A stretch of DNA of 64,000 nucleotides, taken from the NCBI RefSeq assembly GCF_027244095.1, contig NC_069657.1, forward strand, positions 150,470,857 through 150,534,856. Reading direction: 5' to 3'. The notes beneath the pieces were generated by a model that worked only from the letters and a program-made list of their open reading frames with translations, was not told the origin of the DNA and searched no databases. A program made the position numbers and the translations under genes. The DNA comes from Hemicordylus capensis. Taxonomy: Eukaryota; Chordata; Lepidosauria; Squamata; Cordylidae. Below are positions 55,601-64,000 of this stretch, in pieces (within the stretch, counting starts at the first letter, position 1; every line of letters starts with the position of its first letter).

Positions 55601-56917
55601 GGGGAGCTGCTCAACTTAAGCAAAGCAGGTAAGTGAGTCTTTGTAGCATAGCCGTAGAGATGTTAGTACAGAGCTACCTGCTTCCACCTCTGCATGTTTG
55701 TCTGCAAACTGCTTGCTAATCCTCCATGTGACAATTCAAACACTCTCCCAAGCTTTGCTGCCAGCTGCTGCTCATTACCAAGACACTTTATTGTGATATG
55801 ACTTGGTTTGAAGATTGCCCATCTGAGTAACTGCTAGACATCCACAGGGACTCCAAGCAAGTGTTGTACCAAGCCAGGAGGTAACACTCGTCACTTTAGG
55901 AAGTCAGCATTGCTGTGCAGCCAAGGATGGATATGCACACACAAAACTAATACATTACTGTGCATTCTATGAACCGAGCTGTGTTTCTCACTGAAGTATC
56001 AGCAGCCTTAATTGGAAACTGCATAGGTGCCCTTGAGATTGAGGGCAAGTTTGGCTGCAATAAAAACTGAAGGTTTTTTAAAAAATTGAATAAAACAAGT
56101 TGAGATTCCTTGAAATAGTGGAAAAAGTTTTTGAATGTTTGTATCCCACCTAGGAGCTCAAGGCAGTGCACATAGGTTCCTAGGGGGGTCTCCCATCCAT
56201 TCCCTGACCAGCTCAGCTTGAACAAGGGAGAGTTTCTGCTAAAGATTCAAGCCCTAGCACACATTTCATAAAACCTGCTGTTCCTTTTGGTGGTTCTCTT
56301 CCTCATATGGATATTCCAACTATCTCAGCCTTCTGCCCTTAATAAATCCTAACTTGTTAGGGTAGAATTACAGTGTGTGTGAAGTCCCACAATTCTTCTA
56401 AGGGTTTCATAACCATTCCTTGTTTTCCCATTGAAAAATCACCTCACCCCAGCTACTTTTATACTGGCAGGGAAAAGATATGGGGACCTTTTTTCTTGGG
56501 ATGGAAGGTGTGAATTTTCACAGTAGGAAAATGGCACAAAGGACCCAGAAGCCCCACTTCTGATAAATTGGCAGCCTCAGCAGCTGCATTGTGTTGAGAA
56601 AAATCACAAGAGAATCATCCAGCTATACACATTGTATAGGTTCCTCCATGAATAAGCCCTGTGTAATCAACCTTGGGGCTTTTTGCGCAATATCTGAAAG
56701 CTTCTCTACAAGCAACACTTCGAAACTGCATTTGTTTTGAGCCTGCCAAAAGAACTTGTTCATGGTCCAACCTTGGCTTTATTCTAACTAGTCACATTAA
56801 ATCCCTCCCTCTCTTGCAGACACCAAGAGACAGACAATTAAGAAGGTGGTGGTCACCACACAAGAGATTGTCGATGGGAAAGTGGTGGCACAGAGATCTG
56901 AGGAAGTGATTCAGTAA
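38369..56917 (+). CDS. Type I keratin, K18-like (complete, eight exons)
   Basis: Acidic keratin expected to pair with the neighbouring type II chain. Coding exons: 38369-38755, 44488-44570, 48489-48645, 52063-52227, 52318-52443, 53586-53806, 55600-55628, 56820-56917 (387, 83, 157, 165, 126, 221, 29, 98 nt), all GT-AG with consistent phase. Product 421 residues (human K18 430). Ser-rich head 1-67 with SAGSVR twice; rod about 68-380; tail 381-421. The rod opens with LNERLAGYLQRVRGLE, close to the type I LNDRLASYLDRVRSLE, and exon 2 encodes LLLQIDNARLAVDDF. The tail motif EIVDGKVVAQ matches K18 RIVDGKVVSE. Oddity: the usual TYRRLLEGE end of the rod is HYRSLIEGA. Overall similarity to human K18 looks below half, so this is K18-like rather than clear KRT18. 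It is head to head with the type II gene and tail to tail with ARPC2. Confidence 0.93.
38756..41095 (+). other. First part of intron 1 of the type I keratin
   Basis: Intron 1 spans 38756-44487. In this part I see no repeat family with clear boundaries and no additional exon. Confidence 0.4.
41096..41280 (-). repeat. tRNA-derived SINE (Sauria/Squam1-like), antisense
   Basis: Close to the 2822-3040 copy: ATTCCACTCTTCCTCCAAGG, CACAACAACCCTGTGAAG, AGTCACCCAGCAAGTATCAT and GGATTTGAACTTGGGTC. Confidence 0.8.
41582..41731. mobile_element. hAT MITE with 8-bp target duplication
   Basis: Termini CAGGGGTGTAGCTA and TAGCTACACCCCTG are exact inverse repeats of 14 bp. Flanks CTACCAAC and TTACCAAC differ at one position. 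The internal part matches the 37141-37306 element. In intron 1 of the type I keratin. Confidence 0.9.
42548..43020. mobile_element. hAT-like element with TGTGCA termini
   Basis: Starts TAGGGATGTGCAAACAGG and ends GTTCTGTGCATACCCCTA, with GTGTGGAG on both sides (42540-42547 and 43021-43028), a perfect 8-bp target duplication. About 473 bp, no coding capacity, G/C-homopolymer rich. In intron 1 of the type I keratin. Confidence 0.88.
43482..43995. mobile_element. hAT-like element containing a CA repeat
   Basis: Termini CAGGGGTTCCCAACC and TTGTTGGGAACCCCTG are inverse repeats. Flanks GTATAGAA and GTATAGAC agree at seven of eight positions. A (CA)n run sits inside at about 43579-43624. In intron 1 of the type I keratin. 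Confidence 0.88.
43579..43624. repeat. (CA)n microsatellite
   Basis: About 23 uninterrupted CA units. Confidence 0.95.
44740..45487 (+). mobile_element. CR1 LINE 3' end
   Basis: Encodes the last part of CR1 ORF2 (RPHLEYCIQFWSPH, EKVQKRATKMI) followed by the typical 3' UTR (CATCCCATGAAATTGACTAC, TGGATAACTTTATGGAGGAG, CAGGATGCTGGACTAGATTG) and an end in (TTCTTATG). A 33-bp segment is tandemly duplicated at its start (about 44738-44803). In intron 2 of the type I keratin. Confidence 0.9.
45488..47565 (+). other. Middle of intron 2 of the type I keratin
   Basis: No repeat with clear borders and no exon recognised. Confidence 0.35.
47566..48240 (-). mobile_element. L2-like LINE 3' end, antisense, split by a SINE
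   Basis: The (TTTA)n start, ATGTACCACCTCATACAC and A-rich sequence continue to about 47822, and the LINE resumes after the SINE with GAGATGGGGAAGCTCTTCC and CCCGATGAGTTGGGGGCAGC. In intron 2 of the type I keratin. Confidence 0.7.
47823..48052 (+). repeat. tRNA-derived SINE nested in a LINE
   Basis: Head GGTGGCACAGTGGGGAAATA with box B GGTTTGAATCCCC, body GATATAGGAAGATGCTGAAA and AAAACCACAGGGATCTGTGG, end GTCGAAATCGACTTGACGGC then ACACTTTACC. The ending resembles BovB-type 3' ends, which would explain its mobilisation; that is inference. Confidence 0.8.
48905..50735 (+). mobile_element. L2-like LINE with reverse-transcriptase domain in intron 3
   Basis: The largest LINE piece here. Translated blocks include SNYRPVSNLPWLGKVIE, LLDLSVAFDTINHSILL and YADDTQIYFS (the RT catalytic motif), then NPDKMEVLIVRG, RLDYCNALYMGLP and ELHWLPIRF, and a 3' UTR ending AACCGCCCAGAGACATGAG. 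The frame shifts near 49550 and has further stops, so it is inactive. The 5' end is truncated. It sits in sense orientation in intron 3 of the type I keratin. Confidence 0.88.
50736..52062 (+). other. Rest of intron 3 of the type I keratin
   Basis: A short (AGTC)n and (GATA)n-like tract at 50725-50800, then sequence without recognised repeats. Confidence 0.4.
52444..53585 (+). other. Intron 5 of the type I keratin
   Basis: No repeat family with clear boundaries recognised. Confidence 0.4.
54753..55067 (-). repeat. 5S rRNA-headed SINE, antisense
   Basis: Same order as at 17504-17795, in intron 6 of the type I keratin. Confidence 0.78.
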
Positions 56918-56969
56918 GCTTGTCCAGTATGTGGCATGTCTTCTGCTAAATCTGTTTCTTCTGTTGTTG

Positions 56970-56980
56970 AATAAAATAAA
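56970..56980 (+). terminator. Poly(A) signal of the type I keratin
   Basis: Overlapping AATAAA motifs (AATAAAATAAA) 53 bp after the stop codon, so the 3' UTR is short, about 75 bp. Confidence 0.85.
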
Positions 56981-56999
56981 TTGTCAACTCCAGACCCGT

Positions 57000-57990
57000 G
57001 TCTTTATATTTGCTTTCATAGCTTACTGGGTTAAGTCAAAATCTGGCAACTCTGAAGTCAGAGGTTGAAGGCTGCATATGCTCTCATATTATAGATGAGA
57101 TCAGGTGCTGCTAGCTGAGTCCCACTTAACAGCAACATAGAACAAAGAAGTGTACACCTGTCACCTAGTAACTTCAAAAGAGAAGGAAACAGCAATGTAC
57201 CTCCCTTCAAAGTGGGGAGAGATCATTGCTTCACCATCATGCTGGAAGAACCTGCAGCAAGGGGCTGCATAACTCTCAAAAACATGTAATGCTGCTATAG
57301 GATTTAACTTCTTGAACTTCAGCTGTGCTAAAACTTGCAAGATGCTCTCTGGCTGTGGCAGAGCTCCATCAAATGTCAGAGATCACATTTCATAAACCCA
57401 CCACCTCTAAAAAAATATAGTACTTAGCTGTAGCAGTTGGGAGTTCTCTTCAGCACTAGGCCTGACTCTGGTGAGCACATTTAGGGCTGCATCCTGTTCA
57501 AGGCCCAAACTAGATGTTCTCAGCAACTACATGGTGGCAACCAAGGTAACAGAGGGGACATGCATTGGGGAGGACTGGTGGGTTACACCCCTTGCAAACA
57601 AGGGTTCATGGTCATCCCATGAAACTGAAGGTCAGGAAATTTAGGACCAACAAGAGGAAGTACTTTTCCACACCACACATAGTTAAATCTATGGAATCCT
57701 TTGCCATGATATGGTGATGGCCACCAGCTTGGATGACTTTAAAAGGGGCTTAGACAAATTCATGGAGGACAGGTCTATCAATGGCTACTAGTCTGGTGGC
57801 TATGGGCCACCTCCAGCCTCAGAGGCATGATACGTCTCAATACCAGTTGCATGGGAGCAACAGCAAGAGAGAGGGAATGCCCTCACCTCTTGCTTATGGG
57901 CTCCCCAAAGGCATTTGGTGGGCCACTGTGTAAACAGGATGCTGCACTAGATAGGCTTTGGGCCTAATCCAGCAGGGCTGTTCTTATGTA
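57000..57990 (+). mobile_element. Spacer with a CR1 LINE 3' end
   Basis: 57000-57600 shows nothing recognised. From about 57600 the CR1 3' UTR is evident: GGTCATCCCATGAAACTG, TTTAGGACCAACAAGAGG, GGTGGGCCACTGTGTAAACA and an end GGGCTGTTCTTATGT. It lies between the convergent type I keratin and ARPC2 genes. Confidence 0.8.
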
Positions 57991-58368
57991 AAGTATGCAG
58001 GTGCTACAGAGAACAAAGTTTGTCCCAAGCTGGGAAGCAGGGGGATACAATTAATAAAGAGAGTTCCTTTTGAATGTATCTGGTTAATTTCTATCCCTGC
58101 TTTTCAATGTGGCAAATTCTGTTTATAATGCTAGATGTTTTTCAGAATTACACGTGAACCTGTCAAAGAGTAGCTTCAAAACAGACAGAAATCAGAATCT
58201 GCTGAAGAGGACCTGCAAAAGTGTCTCAGCGTTTTACATGATAATATAACACACTGGTTTTCCCGATCTCTTGTATACCTTTTCTAATGTAATGTGAGGT
58301 ATTAACTAATAATACAAGTCTAATAATGAAAACCCATAAATCATGATTGGTAAGATAGAAAGATCTCC

Positions 58369-58374
58369 TTTATT
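58369..58374 (-). terminator. Probable poly(A) signal of ARPC2
   Basis: AATAAA on the minus strand, 405 bp after the stop codon, which fits a 3' UTR of about 420 bp. Confidence 0.65.
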
Positions 58375-58778
58375 AATGAACCCCAACAATATTTCTCCAG
58401 ATACAGGCGTTGTGAACTCAAAACTCTCAGAAGAAAAACAAGTTAACATTGTATTATTCTCATAAGAAATACTGCAACTTATTACCGGTAAACATATTGC
58501 AAAGCAAAACAGCTTGAAAATGGGGATAGGGGGGAAAAAAGGAAAGAAAGTAAAGTTGATCAAGATGGAATTAAGGTTTGTTTTTTGTGTGAACTATTAA
58601 GTCCTTGCAAGCACAGCTCGATTCTGCAGATCACTTCCCAAACTTGTAGAAAACAGAACCCGATTGGATTTATTTCCTTAAGAGCCCAGAGAGGTGCAAT
58701 GTTAAAAAGCTACGATTATCAGGTAGCAAGTGCTCCAGCCTTCTGCCACAGTTGTCCAGCTCCACCTCGCCTCAGGCG

Positions 58779-61700
58779 TTAACGGGATGCAAAGGTCTTC
58801 CCCCTGGCAAGAGTTCAGAGAAATAGGTTGGGTTGTGGATGATCATGGCCACATAATCATGCCCTGCAGTGTATCTCCCTACCTCTATGTTAGCCATTGC
58901 CCTTTTAGAATGGTATCCCTTCCCTTCTTCCTCAGCACCACCAACACCAGAAGTTCTAAACCCTGAATTCAAGCTAAAAGATGCAAAATAACCACTTACA
59001 CAAAAGTATCCATTCTGTGAGTTAATTCACCAAAATTGCAGCTTTTGGCTGCACATTTCTAGACATCCTTCTACACCCACAACATATTTCTTTCAGAGCA
59101 TCCCATGTGGATATCCCCTACCATTTTATTCTCAAAGCCACTAGTGTTGGACTAGGACTGGGGAGATCAGAGTTCAAATTCCCATTCTGCCATGAAATTC
59201 ACAGAGTGACTCCAGGCGAGTCACATATCTCTCAGCCTAGCCTACCTCACAGGGATGTTGTTTGGATAAACATAACCATGTACACTGCTCTGGGCTCCTT
59301 GGAGGAAGAGCGGGACATAAATGTTAATACATTGCCCTAATGCCCATTAGCCGCAGTTTTGTTACCTACGGAAATAGGCAGGAATGCTACCTCTGTGGAT
59401 AATGGGGTACACTTGTACATGGGGAGTGACGCAGTCCTCACAAATCTCAAGATTATGCGATTAATTTTGAGTGAAGAATTTACTTTTGCCCCCCATTTCC
59501 AACTGTACAGTCAGCCAAATCTGTGTCTTGTCAAGTGATGGAGAGGCCACAAGCCAAAGCAAAAGAACTGTTCCTTTAATACTCACGTGATTGTTTTCAT
59601 TTCCTTCTTTTCTGCATCTGGCCGGGCACGATTCAGCACTTTGAGAAAATCTGATGTTTTTGCCCTCATGCGCGTGTGAATGTAAGCCTGCATTTAGCAA
59701 AAAAAAAAGTGGGGTGGGGGAGGAAGAGCAGCAGAAAGGGTTACACAGGAATACAGTCTCTTAGCACTTTGGAATTCAAACCCATTTATCTATTCTAAAA
59801 TGTCAACTGACATCAAGGATCTGCATACAGAGATATATAGTGGGTGGTATAAAAATGTGCTAAATCAAATCAATTAATCAATATAACTGCCTGCTAAGAG
59901 TCTATCAGGCAGTTTGTGACAGTCCACGTGTGGTTCTTGGCTCAACCTGCTACTCTCTATCTTCCTTGGAGAAAACTGGAAACTTAAAAGACTGAGATGG
60001 GGAGCACCTACATCAAGGGATGACTTTGGATCACCACAAAATTCCTCCTTCTGTTTTCAGAGGTGCGAGGCAGGCGGAATGGAATTACATACAAGGAGCT
60101 GCTCTGGGAAGAGCATCTAGGCTCCAAGTTCCTTCCCTGGCATCTCCAAGATAGGGCTGAGAGAGATTCCTGCCTGCAACCTTGGAGAAGCCACTGCCAG
60201 TCTGTGTGTAGACAATACTGAGCGAGATGGACCTATGGTATGACTAAGTATATGGCAGCTTCCTATGTTCCTATGAGGGAGGAGAGCTGGTCCTGTGATA
60301 GCAAGCATGACTTGTCCCCTTAGCTAAGCAGGGTCTGCCCTGGTTGCATATGAATGGGAGACTAGAAATATGAGCACTGTAAGATATATTCCCCTCAGGA
60401 GATGGAGCCGCTCTGGGAAGAGCATCTAGGTTCCAAGCTCCTTCCAAGATGCCAGGGAGGGAACTGAGAGAGAGAGAGAGATATTCCTGCCTGCAACCTT
60501 GGAGAAGCCGCTGACAGTCTGTATAGGCAATACTGAGTTAGATGGACCAATGGTCTGACTAAGTATATGGCAGCTTTCTATGTTCCTATGAGGAATAATG
60601 AACTTTAAACTCCTTGCTCTCTTCCCACTGAACTAGGAAGTTGCAGCTGGCAGATTTCTGCTTTTGTACAAACTGGTATATAAAAGGATTAGTCACATGC
60701 CACACTGTATGCATGTACATGTCTTCGTGTGAATGACTTCATTTTACAAGTCAATAAGAGGACCGAGCTCCTCAAACATTTAGAGCATAGATAACGTGAA
60801 CTACGGTACATTAATCTAATGTAATGTGTGAACTGTACATGTGTAGAGATTAAACATATAGATACGGTACACAGATTATATGCGTGATGTAATGTAGGAC
60901 TAAAGTTGCATAAAATGTTCATCACTAGCATTTGTTTAGTACATAGGAAGCTGCCATATACTGAGTCAGACCATAGGTCCATCTTGCTCAGTATTGTCTA
61001 CACACAGACTGACAGCGGCTTCTCCAAGGTTGCAGGCAGGGATCTCTCTCAGCCCTATCTTGGAGATGCTGCCAGGGAGGGAACTTGAAACCTTCTGCTC
61101 TTCCCAGAGCAGCTCCATCCCCTAAGGGGAATATAATCTTTTTTTTACAGTGCTCACACATGTAGTCTCCCATTCATATGCAACCACAGCGGATGCTGCT
61201 TAGTTAAGGGGACAAGTCATGCTTGCTACCACAAGACCAGCTCTCTTCCCTAGTACTTTTTGAGAGCCCCAAGTGCTTGGCATGTATTATCTTGATGTCA
61301 TCCTTACAACAGCAGGTTGGTAAGGTGAGTATTATCATCCCCAGACTGCAGCTGGGGGATTGAGGCTGAGAGGGAATGGTCAGCCTAAGGTCACCTGGCC
61401 AGTTCATGGCAGAGGCAAGATTCAACCGGAGGAAGTGCCGAGTCATAGCCCTCTCAGTCACTACACCAAAGAGGTGGATGCAGCCTCTACTGCATTCGAT
61501 AAAGTCACTGCTAGTGGGCCACTGAAGAGATACTTTTGCTCACAACTTCATTTTTAATTGAAGAGATAGAAGCTTTTGTGTAGCTGATCTGGACAGATGA
61601 CGTCCCTTTCCCTGACCAACCCGGCTTACTCTTTTGAGATAATTTTATCACTAACATTTGAAAAAGAAAAGCACACCTGTCTCAGAGACACAAGGACAAG

Positions 61701-63093
61701 AATCATGTAAATGACAATTAGGAAGTCATTTCACATAGACAAAAAAGTTCCGCAAAGCCTTCTTCAGATAAGGCTTTCCTGCCCCCAAACCACATTGGGC
61801 TCTTCAGCACCACAGGGAATCAGTAGAACTCCGACAGCAGGCCATACATGACAGCCACGGTCACCAGGCCAGCCAAGAATTTAATTGCAGTAACTAAGAC
61901 GAAGCAGTCTGAGGCCACAAGAAGCCACAGCATTTCGGGTATTTTCTCTCTCTATTAGCACCTCAGGCAGGTTGGCAGATCAGCCTTTGCTGCTGTGTCA
62001 CTAATCCTGCCACACCCTGCAATCCCCCTACTGACTGACTGAAGTAGGCAGCAGTATTTTTAAAATATCCTTTAAAAAAATAAATCTCCTGTTTTAGTTC
62101 CGGTTTGAGTGCTCTCCCATCCTTCTCCACAGCAAAGTCGTTTAGTCCACCCCATCCTTTCCCCAGACGACTTTGGCATTGTTCTGGCAAACACTCCTAG
62201 CTGGCCTCTGTACCCCCCATGGAAAAATAAATTAAAAATCCAGATGCTTTGCACCAGCCTTGTCCTTGGGACTGATTAAAGCAAGGAAACACACACCAAA
62301 TGGGCTTGCACAAAAAACCTGGGGCAGATCTCTGCTGTGGAAGCAAAGATTGTCCTTCCAAGATGCAGGAAAACATGAAGTGGATATCATGTCTTTTGTG
62401 CAAGAAAAAATTATTTTAAGTAGCCTTTTAAACCCTGGTAGTGAATTGAAAACAAGATTCCTTCTGCATCATTTGTGTTCATCTGAGTACACGAATGAAG
62501 CCCTTTGTGAGTGCAATGAGTGCACAAAATAAAGAGCCTGCCTATGGCAAGAGAGTTGGAGTGAGTGGAGGCAGAACATTTTAGCTGTGAGAGTTGCTGG
62601 AAGCTGGAGAAGACCAGGATTGGATTTTGGGGTGAGTGAGTCTATATTCTGTAGTTATGCATGCTTGCTACTAGGGAGATGGGAAGCATCAGTTGTACAG
62701 ACTCAGATGTGTGAGGGAGTGGCACTATCTGTCCTATACGGTTTTCTACTTAATTCTTTTGGAGAAGGCCATGCTGCCCTTGCTTAGTGGGAAGAAAAAG
62801 GCACTCTGCATATGCTCAGAGGCATTTTTGCTATATTCCCACTGGTTGGCAAGTACACTTTTTGAAAGAATATCTGGACCTCTTGTTTGAGGGGGTGCAT
62901 CTGTGCTTGGAGTTGTGGGGGATAGCTAGATGTTTGGCTAAAAGGCCAAGCTGATATTTGTGGGCCCTCCCTTATTAATATTGCCCTTTTACCTTGGAGC
63001 ATTTGATGTGATAGTGCAGATAGTCCCGGAATGTGTGGATCAAATTGATGGTGTTGTCCCTGGCAGCAGCATTGGTGTGGCGGGGGAACAGCA
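58779..63093 (-). CDS. ARPC2: ARPC2, Arp2/3 complex subunit 2 (last three coding exons)
   Basis: p34-Arc, a core subunit of the Arp2/3 complex that nucleates branched actin filaments. Coding exons on the minus strand: 63093-62993 (101 nt), 59687-59587 (101 nt), 58803-58779 (25 nt, with TAA). Each has GT-AG borders and the phases join. They encode [18 protein letters not shown] and [13 protein letters not shown], then [16 protein letters not shown] to EKKEMKTI, then TGKTFASR at the C-terminus. This is nearly identical to vertebrate ARPC2, whose C-terminus is TGKTFSSR in human. The gene is partial only because the window ends; the preceding exons lie beyond 64000. It converges on the type I keratin, about 1.4 kb apart between poly(A) sites. 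Confidence 0.97.
59145..59330 (+). repeat. tRNA-derived SINE (Sauria/Squam1-like)
   Basis: Box B GAGTTCAAATTCCC, then GAGTCACATATCTCTCAGCC and CTGGGCTCCTTGGAGGAAGA. In the last intron of ARPC2. Confidence 0.75.
60094..60592 (+). repeat. Two 5S-type SINE copies in tandem (one partial)
   Basis: A copy lacking the head (60094-60274) is followed directly by a full copy (60284-60592) whose head carries CTTAGCTAAGCAGGGTCTG and ATGAATGGGAGAC, the 5S-like boxes. They lie in an ARPC2 intron, in the opposite orientation to the ARPC2 transcript. Confidence 0.8.
60940..61243 (-). repeat. 5S rRNA-headed SINE, antisense
   Basis: Full copy as at 17504-17795, in an ARPC2 intron. Confidence 0.8.
61260..61455 (-). 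repeat. MIR-like CORE-SINE, antisense
   Basis: GTATTATCATCCCCAGACTG, GATTGAGGCTGAGAGGGAA, CCTAAGGTCACCTGGCCAG and GGCAGAGGCAAGATTCAACC match the order of MIR elements. In an ARPC2 intron. Confidence 0.65.
61820..61933 (-). CDS. Small hydrophobic 37-codon open frame
   Basis: I do not recognise this peptide. It reads [20 protein letters not shown] followed by a second hydrophobic stretch ending GLLSEFY, a single long or two short membrane-spanning segments. An in-frame TAG precedes the ATG. It lies on the transcribed strand of an ARPC2 intron, so it could be an alternative end, a separate microprotein gene, or chance. No poly(A) signal or splice site supports it firmly. Confidence 0.2.
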   Translation of the reverse strand: MLWLLVASDCFVLVTAIKFLAGLVTVAVMYGLLSEFY

Positions 63094-64000
63094 CTGCAAA
63101 GAGAAGGAAAGAGAAAGTGCTTACTCTCTATCAATCTTCTCTACATGGGCTCCCCTATTCCCAGGCCAGATGCACATTCTGGAAATGAAGACAAACCGCA
63201 TTTGCAGCATGCATATATGGACAACAGTGTTCCCTGCCCCCTTAGCTTACCAGTGCTAAGCCTCTCAGAGTGCCATGTCTCAAAAGCACTGCTTCTGGGA
63301 GCAAAGTCCCCACAAAACATTCACAGAAACTCAATCCAGTGATACTGATTAGCTACTCTACTTACCGTCACAAACTGTTGCCATCAATGAAAAGGTCTCT
63401 CAGCTGGTTCCTCCATAAGGGGCCTTCTCTGAACACCCCTTGGTAGAACTTTTCAGTAATCACCCCCCTATTATCCCCAGGCAACTACTGAAATCAAACA
63501 CCAAGTCGTACCACCACAGAGACAGCAGTTTCCTGACAAATAAGAGGTATCGTGTAGCGCCTCGTTATCTAGGGACAGAAAAAATAGTTCTCACTCGTCC
63601 CAAGCCAGGAAACAATCCTTGGCAGAGTCTATTTGCAAAGATGACATTTAACATTTATTCTATTCATATCCCAATACTTGGTGTTGAAATGTCTCTTGCT
63701 CAGACGTCTATGTAGTCGTTGTCTTCTCTGTCTCTAGGATGACACACAAAGCAACTCTTGGCAGTTCCTCCTCATGAACATGATCCACTAAGGACATCGA
63801 GCACCTGGAAGAAGGCAGCTGCCAGGAGAGAGCTTATCCTCATGTCATGGTGGACAGGGGACCAGTGTTCAAGGGGAGTCAGCTTTTGTTAGTGTGCCAC
63901 AGCCAACTGCTGCCACTGACAGAGCTCTTAGGCATCTAGGTGGGCAAAGCTTCCTTTTACTGCTCCAGTGATGGGGGCTTTTAGCTTGATGACAGCTGTG
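63094..64000 (-). other. ARPC2 intron, right edge of window
   Basis: No further ARPC2 exon was found up to the end; the preceding coding exon must lie beyond. No repeat with clear borders is seen. Confidence 0.5.

Noticed and set aside
24742-56917. Calling the pair KRT8 and KRT18 outright
   Set aside because: Tail motifs and layout fit, but the rods look too divergent and the location beside ARPC2 and GPBAR1 is not the KRT8/KRT18 locus. I therefore left the symbols blank.
24742-56917. Homologues of hagfish thread keratins (TK alpha and gamma)
   Set aside because: Considered because such genes exist outside the main clusters in some vertebrates. The helix boundary motifs and tails here are much closer to K8 and K18 than to the thread keratins as I remember them.
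60300-60390. 5S rRNA gene
   Set aside because: Only the internal promoter part is similar; the 5' third and 3' end of 5S rRNA are absent, and the sequence continues into a SINE body.

Overview
This window is nuclear DNA of a reptile, most likely a squamate (lizard or snake). The evidence is vertebrate spliced genes together with a dense squamate-style repeat load: CR1 and L2-like LINEs, a BovB (RTE) 3' end, several tRNA- and 5S-rRNA-headed SINE families, and many short hAT-like elements with 8-bp target duplications.

Four protein-coding genes are well supported. From left to right they are: a GPBAR1 (TGR5) bile-acid receptor on the minus strand (12594-13622, one coding exon); a complete nine-exon type II keratin of the K8 kind on the minus strand (24742-37691); a complete eight-exon type I keratin of the K18 kind on the plus strand (38369-56917); and the last three coding exons of ARPC2 on the minus strand (58779-63093), whose 5' part lies beyond the right edge. 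The two keratins are head to head, with 677 bp between their start codons that must hold both promoters. The type I keratin and ARPC2 are tail to tail.

The main result is where the keratin pair sits. In mammals ARPC2 and GPBAR1 are immediate neighbours in the same orientation (human 2q35). Here the same two genes, in the same relative order and orientation, bracket a type II/type I keratin pair, far from EIF4B, the usual neighbour of KRT8/KRT18 (human 12q13). The pair has K8/K18 hallmarks (head-to-head layout and matching tail motifs), but its rods are much more divergent than expected for true KRT8/KRT18 orthologues. Because 2q35 and 12q13 are 2R paralogous regions (TNS1/TNS2, IGFBP2/5 and IGFBP6, SLC11A1/SLC11A2), the pair may be a retained ohnologue of KRT8/KRT18 that mammals lost. 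It should assemble as an obligate heteropolymer, so the shared promoter region makes functional sense.

Layout: 1-12.6 kb is repeat-rich intergenic DNA with a CpG island (1.17-1.65 kb), a tandem array and broken Ty3/Gypsy fragments. 12.6-13.6 kb is GPBAR1. 13.6-24.7 kb is intergenic with LINE and SINE copies. 24.7-57 kb holds the keratin pair. 57-58.4 kb is a short spacer with a CR1 end. 58.4-64 kb is the ARPC2 3' end. I recognise no gene in 1-12.5 kb; AAMP, which follows GPBAR1 in mammals, is not seen there.
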